From: an uncultured Oceanospirillaceae bacterium | GTDB lineage: Bacteria > Pseudomonadota > Gammaproteobacteria > Pseudomonadales > Oceanobacteraceae | DNA length: 18,069 bases | Reading direction: 5' to 3' | Assembly (NCBI GenBank): GCA_937974825.1 | Contig: CALJVD010000105.1 | Coordinates: 1 to 18,069 of the forward strand | In this document: piece by piece, positions 14,825-18,069 of the stretch | How the letters are laid out: every line of letters begins with the position of its first letter | Numbering within the stretch: position 1 is the first letter of the stretch | The notes under the pieces: model-generated | What the model saw: only the letters and a program-made list of their open reading frames with translations | The model's database searches: none | What the model was told of the DNA's origin: nothing | Translations under genes and position numbers: made by a program

Positions 14825-15649
14825 TTATTTCGCAGAACGACGACGTACGATAAGGCTATCGGTACGCTTATTCTTACGAGTCTTATAACCGTTGGTTGGA
14901 ACACCCCATGGTGTAACTGGGTGCTTACCGCGGGTACGACCTTCACCACCACCATGGGGGTGATCAATTGGGTTCATCGCTGTACCACGTACAGTTGGAC
15001 GAACACCGCGCCAACGTGAAGCACCGGCTTTACCGAGCTGACGTAACGCATGTTCGCTGTTACCAACTTCACCGATGGTTGCACGACAGTCTGCTAACAC
15101 TTTACGAACTTCGCCTGAGCGTAGACGTATGGTTGCATAATCACTATCACGTGCTACTAACTGAACAGAAGCACCAGCTGAACGAGCAAGCTGACCGCCT
15201 TTGCCTGGTTTCATTTCAACGTTATGAATCGTTGAACCCACAGGGATGTTACGTAGTGTCATAGAGCTACCTACTTTAATAGGAGCGTTTTCACCAGAAA
15301 CAACGCTATCACCTGCTTTCAAACCTTTTGCTGCTAAAATGTAACGGAATTCACCGTCAGTGTACTTTAACAAAGCAATGTTTGCGCTACGGTTAGGATC
15401 GTATTCTAAGCGAACAACAACTGCTGGAATCCCATCTTTGTCACGCTTAAAGTCAACTAAACGGTAATGATGACGTGCACCGCCGCCCTTATGGCGAGTG
15501 GTGATGCGACCGTTGTTGTTACGACCACCGTTTTTCGATTTCTTTTCTAACAAAGCTGCGAAAGGCTTACCTTTGTGCAGTTCATTGTTAACGACTTTAA
15601 CCAGATTACGACGACCAGGAGAAGTCGGTTTAGTTTTAACTAAGGCCAT
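14825..15649 (-). CDS. rplB: 50S ribosomal protein L2
   Basis: 274 aa (273 in E. coli), aligning almost without gaps. It contains the RNA-binding stretch GGRNNNGRITTRHKGGGARH, NIPVGSTIHNVEMKPGKGGQ, and the C-terminal signature MNPIDHPHGGGEGRTRGKHP, which includes the His equivalent to E. coli His229 near the peptidyl transferase centre. L2 is needed for subunit association and tRNA binding. It lies 14 bp after rplW. Confidence 0.99.
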   Translation of the reverse strand: MALVKTKPTSPGRRNLVKVVNNELHKGKPFAALLEKKSKNGGRNNNGRITTRHKGGGARHHYRLVDFKRDKDGIPAVVVRLEYDPNRSANIALLKYTDGEFRYILAAKGLKAGDSVVSGENAPIKVGSSMTLRNIPVGSTIHNVEMKPGKGGQLARSAGASVQLVARDSDYATIRLRSGEVRKVLADCRATIGEVGNSEHALRQLGKAGASRWRGVRPTVRGTAMNPIDHPHGGGEGRTRGKHPVTPWGVPTNGYKTRKNKRTDSLIVRRRSAK

Positions 15650-15663
15650 GACTAAAACTCCCC

Positions 15664-15960
15664 TTATTCTACGTCTGCGAAGTCGATGTCTTGTCCGGCA
15701 ACTAAACGCACATATGCTTTATGTGTGTCGTTACGCTTGCCAAGACCGCGAGCAGTACGCTTGGTTTTACCTTTAATGTTGACAGTCTGTACAGATTCAA
15801 CTTTAACATTGAACAGAGCTTCAACGGCTTTTTTGATCTCAGGCTTAGTAGCATCAGGTGCAACTTTAAAAACAACCTGATTGTGCTTTTCAGCCAATAA
15901 AGTAGCTTTCTCAGAGATCAGAGGTGCTTTTAGCACTTTGAATATACGTTCACGATTCAT
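15664..15960 (-). CDS. rplW: 50S ribosomal protein L23
   Basis: 98 aa (100 in E. coli). The start MNRERIFKVLKAPLISEKAT and the middle NQVVFKVAPDATKPEIKKAV followed by EALFNVKVESVQTVN are typical. L23 at the tunnel exit is the docking point of trigger factor and SRP. The ATG overlaps the rplD stop by four bases (ATGA), so the two are translationally coupled. Confidence 0.99.
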   Translation of the reverse strand: MNRERIFKVLKAPLISEKATLLAEKHNQVVFKVAPDATKPEIKKAVEALFNVKVESVQTVNIKGKTKRTARGLGKRNDTHKAYVRLVAGQDIDFADVE

Positions 15961-16559
15961 GCGTAAGCCTCCTCAAGCTGCTTAAGAGCAGGCAGAGTAA
16001 CTAATACCTTCTCAAACGCAATTAGGCTTACTGGATCAATACTTGAAGCTTCAGTAATACCAACATGCGGCACATTACGCGCTGCCAAATAAAGGTTTTC
16101 GTTAACTTCGTCAGAAACAATCAAAACATTACTTAGTTCTAATTCTTTTAACTTAGCTACAAATTCTTTAGTTTTGTGTGTATCAACAGCAAAAGTGTCT
16201 GCAACAACTAGACGCTCTTGACGAATTAATTCAGACAAAATTGATTGCATCGCAGCACGATACATTTTTTTGTTTACTTTTTGCTCAAAGCTACGTGGCT
16301 TAGCTGCAAAGGTAACACCACCCGCGCGCCAAATTGGAGACGAAGATGTACCTGCACGAGCGCGACCAGTGCCTTTTTGACGCCATGGTTTAATACCACC
16401 ACCACGTACTTCAGCACGAGACTTTTGTGCTTTAGTGCCTTGACGAGCACCTGCCATATAAGCGGTGATCACCTGATGAACTAATGATTCGTTAAACTCA
16501 CGACCAAATGCTTCATCAGAAATTGTCACTGCACTTCCAGTGTTTGTTTTCAGTTCCAT
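15957..16559 (-). CDS. rplD: 50S ribosomal protein L4
   Basis: 200 aa (201 in E. coli). The extended tunnel loop QKSRAEVRGGGIKPWRQKGT and GRARAGTSSSPIWRAGGVTF is intact, with the region that gives macrolide resistance when altered looking normal. The C-terminal part includes LELSNVLIVSDEVNENLYLA and NVPHVGITEASSIDPVSLIA. In E. coli, L4 also represses the S10 operon through a long rpsJ leader; that leader is not present upstream of rpsJ here. Confidence 0.99.
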   Translation of the reverse strand: MELKTNTGSAVTISDEAFGREFNESLVHQVITAYMAGARQGTKAQKSRAEVRGGGIKPWRQKGTGRARAGTSSSPIWRAGGVTFAAKPRSFEQKVNKKMYRAAMQSILSELIRQERLVVADTFAVDTHKTKEFVAKLKELELSNVLIVSDEVNENLYLAARNVPHVGITEASSIDPVSLIAFEKVLVTLPALKQLEEAYA

Positions 16560-16562
16560 TGC

Positions 16563-17195
16563 TTACCCCTTAGCCTTAACAGCTGGTTTAACAATCACAT
16601 CGGAACCAGTAGCGCCTGGTACTGCGCCTTTAACTAATAACAAGTTGTTATCAGTATCAACGCGAACGACTACTAAAGATTGTGTGGTTACTTGTTCTGC
16701 ACCCATGTGACCTGCCATCTTTTTGCCTTTCCAAACACGACCAGGTGTTTGACATTGGCCAATAGAACCAGGAGCACGGTGTGATATCGAGTTACCGTGA
16801 GTAGCATCTTGCATAGCAAAGTTCCAACGCTTAACGCCACCTTGGAAACCTTTACCTTTAGATGAACCAGTAACATCAACTTTTTGACCAGCTTCGAACT
16901 GAGCAACTGTTAGTTCATCACCAACAGCAAATTCTTCTTCAGTACGGAACTCGAACAAGCCACGACCAGGCTGAACATTTGCTTTTGCAAAATGGCCAGA
17001 GTCTGCTTTGTTGACGCGAGAAGCTTTCTTCTCACCATATGTAATCTGTAGTGCACTGTAACCGTCAGTTTCTGCGGTTTTTACTTGAGTAACACGGTTA
17101 GGTGTAACTTCAAGAACAGTGACAGCAATAGATTGACCTTCTTCAGTAAAGATACGGGTCATACCCGCTTTCTTACCGACAATTCCAATTGCCAT
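16563..17195 (-). CDS. rplC: 50S ribosomal protein L3
   Basis: 210 aa (209 in E. coli). It starts MAIGIVGKKAGMTRIFTEEG and contains DVTGSSKGKGFQGGVKRWNF and QDATHGNSISHRAPGSIGQC, then QTPGRVWKGKKMAGHMG. The GSIGQ-x-QTPG loop carries the glutamine methylated by PrmB in E. coli and reaches the peptidyl transferase centre. L3 is the second initiator of 50S assembly. AGAGGTAAATATAA precedes the ATG. An 86-bp gap with a tetraloop hairpin separates it from rpsJ. Confidence 0.99.
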   Translation of the reverse strand: MAIGIVGKKAGMTRIFTEEGQSIAVTVLEVTPNRVTQVKTAETDGYSALQITYGEKKASRVNKADSGHFAKANVQPGRGLFEFRTEEEFAVGDELTVAQFEAGQKVDVTGSSKGKGFQGGVKRWNFAMQDATHGNSISHRAPGSIGQCQTPGRVWKGKKMAGHMGAEQVTTQSLVVVRVDTDNNLLLVKGAVPGATGSDVIVKPAVKAKG

Positions 17196-17237
17196 TTATA
17201 TTTACCTCTAGTGTACGGGGCTTAAACCCACTATGGC

Positions 17238-17251
17238 CGTCTTTTCAGACG
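17238..17251 (-). promoter_or_regulatory. GAAA-tetraloop hairpin in the rpsJ-rplC gap
   Basis: On the transcribed strand CGTCT-GAAA-AGACG forms a 5-bp perfect stem capped by a GNRA-type tetraloop, midway in the 86-nt gap. Flanking GGCT and AGCC could close a larger structure. There is no T tract, so termination is not expected. It could be a protein-binding, processing or stability element; the role is not known. Confidence 0.45.
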
Positions 17252-17281
17252 TTACACAGAGCCTAAATTAACTCTAATGAA

Positions 17282-17593
17282 TTAACCTAGACTGATCTGC
17301 ACTTCCACACCGGCTGCTAGATCTAACTTCATTAACGCATCAACTGTTTTTTCAGTTGGCTGCACAATGTCAAGCATACGCTTATGTGTACGGATTTCGT
17401 ATTGATCACGCGCGTCTTTATTAACGTGCGGAGAAATCAAAACAGTAAAACGCTCTTTTCGAGTCGGTAGTGGGATAGGACCACGTACCTGAGCGCCCGT
17501 ACGTTTTGCCGTTTCAACGATCTCTTGAGTTGAAGAATCAATCAAGCGATGATCAAACGCTTTTAGACGAATACGGATTCGTTGGTTTTGCAT
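17282..17593 (-). CDS. rpsJ: 30S ribosomal protein S10 (transcription antitermination factor NusE)
   Basis: 103 aa from MQNQRIRIRLKAFDHRLIDS, the same length as E. coli S10; GGAG lies 6 nt before this ATG, which rules out the slightly longer reading. Typical blocks are TGAQVRGPIPLPTRKERFTV and LISPHVNKDARDQYEIRTHK followed by RMLDIVQPTEKTVDALMKLD. S10 is part of the 30S head and, as NusE, pairs with NusB in antitermination and bridges NusG to the ribosome. It is the first gene of the supercluster, with its own strong promoter upstream. Confidence 0.99.
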   Translation of the reverse strand: MQNQRIRIRLKAFDHRLIDSSTQEIVETAKRTGAQVRGPIPLPTRKERFTVLISPHVNKDARDQYEIRTHKRMLDIVQPTEKTVDALMKLDLAAGVEVQISLG

Positions 17594-17624
17594 ACCAAAC
17601 TCCAAGTATGGGTTAAAGAGCCTT

Positions 17625-17642
17625 CCCCTCGATTTTAAGGGG
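17625..17642 (-). promoter_or_regulatory. 5'-terminal hairpin of the predicted S10 transcript
   Basis: CCCCT/AGGGG (17638-17642 with 17625-17629) closes an 8-nt A/T-rich loop starting one base after the predicted transcription start. Such 5' hairpins are known to protect mRNA from 5'-end-dependent decay; that function here is inferred. Confidence 0.5.
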
Positions 17643-17648
17643 TGGCGA

Positions 17649-17677
17649 ATTGTAGGCGCTTGCTTTTAATATGTCAA
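17649..17677 (-). promoter_or_regulatory. Predicted strong sigma-70 promoter of the S10 supercluster
   Basis: On the - strand a perfect -35 TTGACA (17672-17677), a 17-bp spacer and a -10 TACAAT (17649-17654; 5 of 6) are present. The start is expected at the A opposite 17643, leaving a leader of about 50 nt to the rpsJ ATG. A second TTGAC overlaps just upstream (TTGACTGTTGACA). There is no comparable alternative nearer to rpsJ. Confidence 0.88.
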
Positions 17678-17717
17678 CAGTCAACAAATGGCTGGGGCGA
17701 TTGGTTTCACCTATTGA

Positions 17718-17789
17718 GGTTGAGCAAGGCGCTGGGAGCTGGGAGCCTAGCGCAACCAAGCTCCAAGCTCCAAGCTCCAAGCTCCAAGC
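17718..17789. repeat. Heptamer tandem repeat with degenerate inverted partner
   Basis: CCAAGCT is repeated four times head to tail plus a partial copy (17756-17789). Just before it, GCTGGGA occurs twice (17731-17744), which is the inverse of the same unit with one change per copy, so an imperfect inverted arrangement results. A flanking stem GCGCT/AGCGC (17729-17733 with 17749-17753), extended by GGTT/AACC, encloses the left part. A short piece of the same repeat lies in the spacer at about 3924-3936. Confidence 0.8.
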
Positions 17790-17791
17790 GA

Positions 17792-17920
17792 ATAATACGG
17801 CCACATTATGGCAGGCGTCCTGCCTGCCACCCTTCGGGCCGCCGTTGGCGGTGCTGGTTTTGCTCCTGCAAACCAGTCGCGGAGTAATCCGCTCAGGGGC
17901 GACACCATTAGTGATGGGTG
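17792..17920. repeat. Cluster of six consecutive short palindromes
   Basis: In about 130 bp there are ATAAT/ATTAT (17792-17796, 17805-17809), GGCAGG/CCTGCC (17810-17824), CCGCC/GGCGG (17839-17851), CTGGTTT/AAACCAG (17854-17876), GCGGA/TCCGC with loop GTAA (17879-17892), and CACCAT/ATGG-G-TG (17903-17920, one bulge). The stretch is GC-rich relative to the genes. It looks like a composite REP/BIME-type intergenic element rather than a gene; family identity is not recognised. Confidence 0.65.
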
Positions 17921-17948
17921 AAGATGGTAATACTATTGAGTAGTTATT

Positions 17949-17996
17949 AGCAGACACAAAAAAACCGGGACAAGCCCGGTTTCTTTTGTGTCTGCT
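17949..17996 (-). terminator. Rho-independent terminator after tuf
   Basis: An 8-bp stem AAACCGGG/CCCGGTTT (17962-17969 with 17975-17982) with an ACAAG loop is followed on the - strand by a T run and GTGTCTG. The outer flanks AGCAGACACAAAA and TTTTGTGTCTGCT are also complementary, making one long inverted repeat of 48 bp that could act in both directions. It lies 8 bp past the tuf stop. Confidence 0.92.
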
Positions 17997-18004
17997 GTTA
18001 AAAA

Positions 18005-18069
18005 TTAAGCAATAATTTTAGCAACAACACCAGCACCAACGGTACGGCCACCTTCGCGGATTGCGAAAC
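18005..18069 (-). CDS. tuf: Translation elongation factor Tu, C-terminal end (cut by window edge)
   Basis: Only the last 20 codons and the stop are in the window. The residues read FAIREGGRTVGAGVVAKIIA, the universally conserved end of bacterial EF-Tu domain 3. EF-Tu carries aminoacyl-tRNA to the ribosome as a GTP complex. Its place upstream of rpsJ on the same strand matches the str operon (rpsL-rpsG-fusA-tuf) next to S10 in gammaproteobacteria; the other genes would lie outside the window. Its own terminator follows, so S10 is separately transcribed. Partial only because of the window boundary. Confidence 0.97.
   Translation of the reverse strand, partial: FAIREGGRTVGAGVVAKIIA

Noticed and set aside
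17756..17789. CRISPR-like array
   Set aside because: Units are 7 bp, directly abutting and without spacers; this is a simple tandem repeat.
17642..17943. Two overlapping + strand frames in the same spacer
   Set aside because: They are repeat-derived (SSKLQAPSSK-type sequence from the heptamer array), in different frames over the same DNA, with no supporting signals.
17613..17957. 114-codon - strand reading frame between tuf and rpsJ
   Set aside because: It crosses the tuf terminator edge, the palindromes, the heptamer repeats and the S10 promoter, and its repetitive Leu/Gly/Ala/Trp/Ser part is just the heptamer repeat translated. No ribosome site or domain is visible.

Overview
The window is a chromosomal segment from a gammaproteobacterium. 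Ribosomal protein lengths and sequences track Escherichia coli closely (for example S4 206 aa, S10 103 aa, S14 101 aa of the zinc-free type), but the base composition is moderate and AT-leaning. A lipoprotein-associated TRAP transporter sits next door, and the intergenic DNA is rich in repeats and hairpins. Together these suggest a marine Oceanospirillales-like lineage. That placement is an inference; I cannot fix the genus from this sequence alone.

Region 1 (about 1-3718, + strand) is a four-gene TRAP transporter operon: a TatT-type lipoprotein, a DctP-type periplasmic binding protein, a DctQ small membrane subunit and a DctM large membrane subunit. The genes are tightly coupled, with a 4-bp gap and then two TAATG overlaps. 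The binding protein and lipoprotein resemble the TPR-protein-associated TRAP (TPAT) arrangement described in Treponema pallidum. The usual ligand-carboxylate arginine position of the binding protein reads as Trp, so the ligand may not be a simple carboxylate.

Region 2 (3719-4006) is a convergent intergenic spacer. It is GC-rich and hairpin-rich and ends in a bidirectional rho-independent terminator behind rplQ.

Region 3 (4007-17593, - strand) is the complete S10-spc-alpha ribosomal protein supercluster. In transcription order it is rpsJ, rplC, rplD, rplW, rplB, rpsS, rplV, rpsC, rplP, rpmC, rpsQ, rplN, rplX, rplE, rpsN, rpsH, rplF, rplR, rpsE, rpmD, rplO, secY, rpmJ, rpsM, rpsK, rpsD, rpoA, rplQ. 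It supplies 26 ribosomal proteins, the SecY translocon channel and the RNA polymerase alpha subunit. A near-consensus sigma-70 promoter lies about 50 nt before rpsJ, and a second good promoter lies in front of rpsM (alpha operon). The gap at the usual spc boundary (rpsQ-rplN) is only 29 bp, so S10 and spc appear to form one transcription unit. Two intercistronic gaps, rpsJ-rplC and rpsN-rpsH, contain RNA-hairpin potential that the coding genes do not explain.

Region 4 (17594-18069) holds the S10 promoter and leader, a roughly 230-bp mosaic of heptamer repeats and packed short palindromes, the tuf terminator, and the last 20 codons of tuf (EF-Tu), cut by the window edge.

I found no convincing undescribed protein system here. 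The coding content is housekeeping plus a TRAP transporter. The parts that merit a second look are non-coding: the palindromic mosaic spacers that bracket the cluster, the short structured leaders, and the intercistronic RNA structures.
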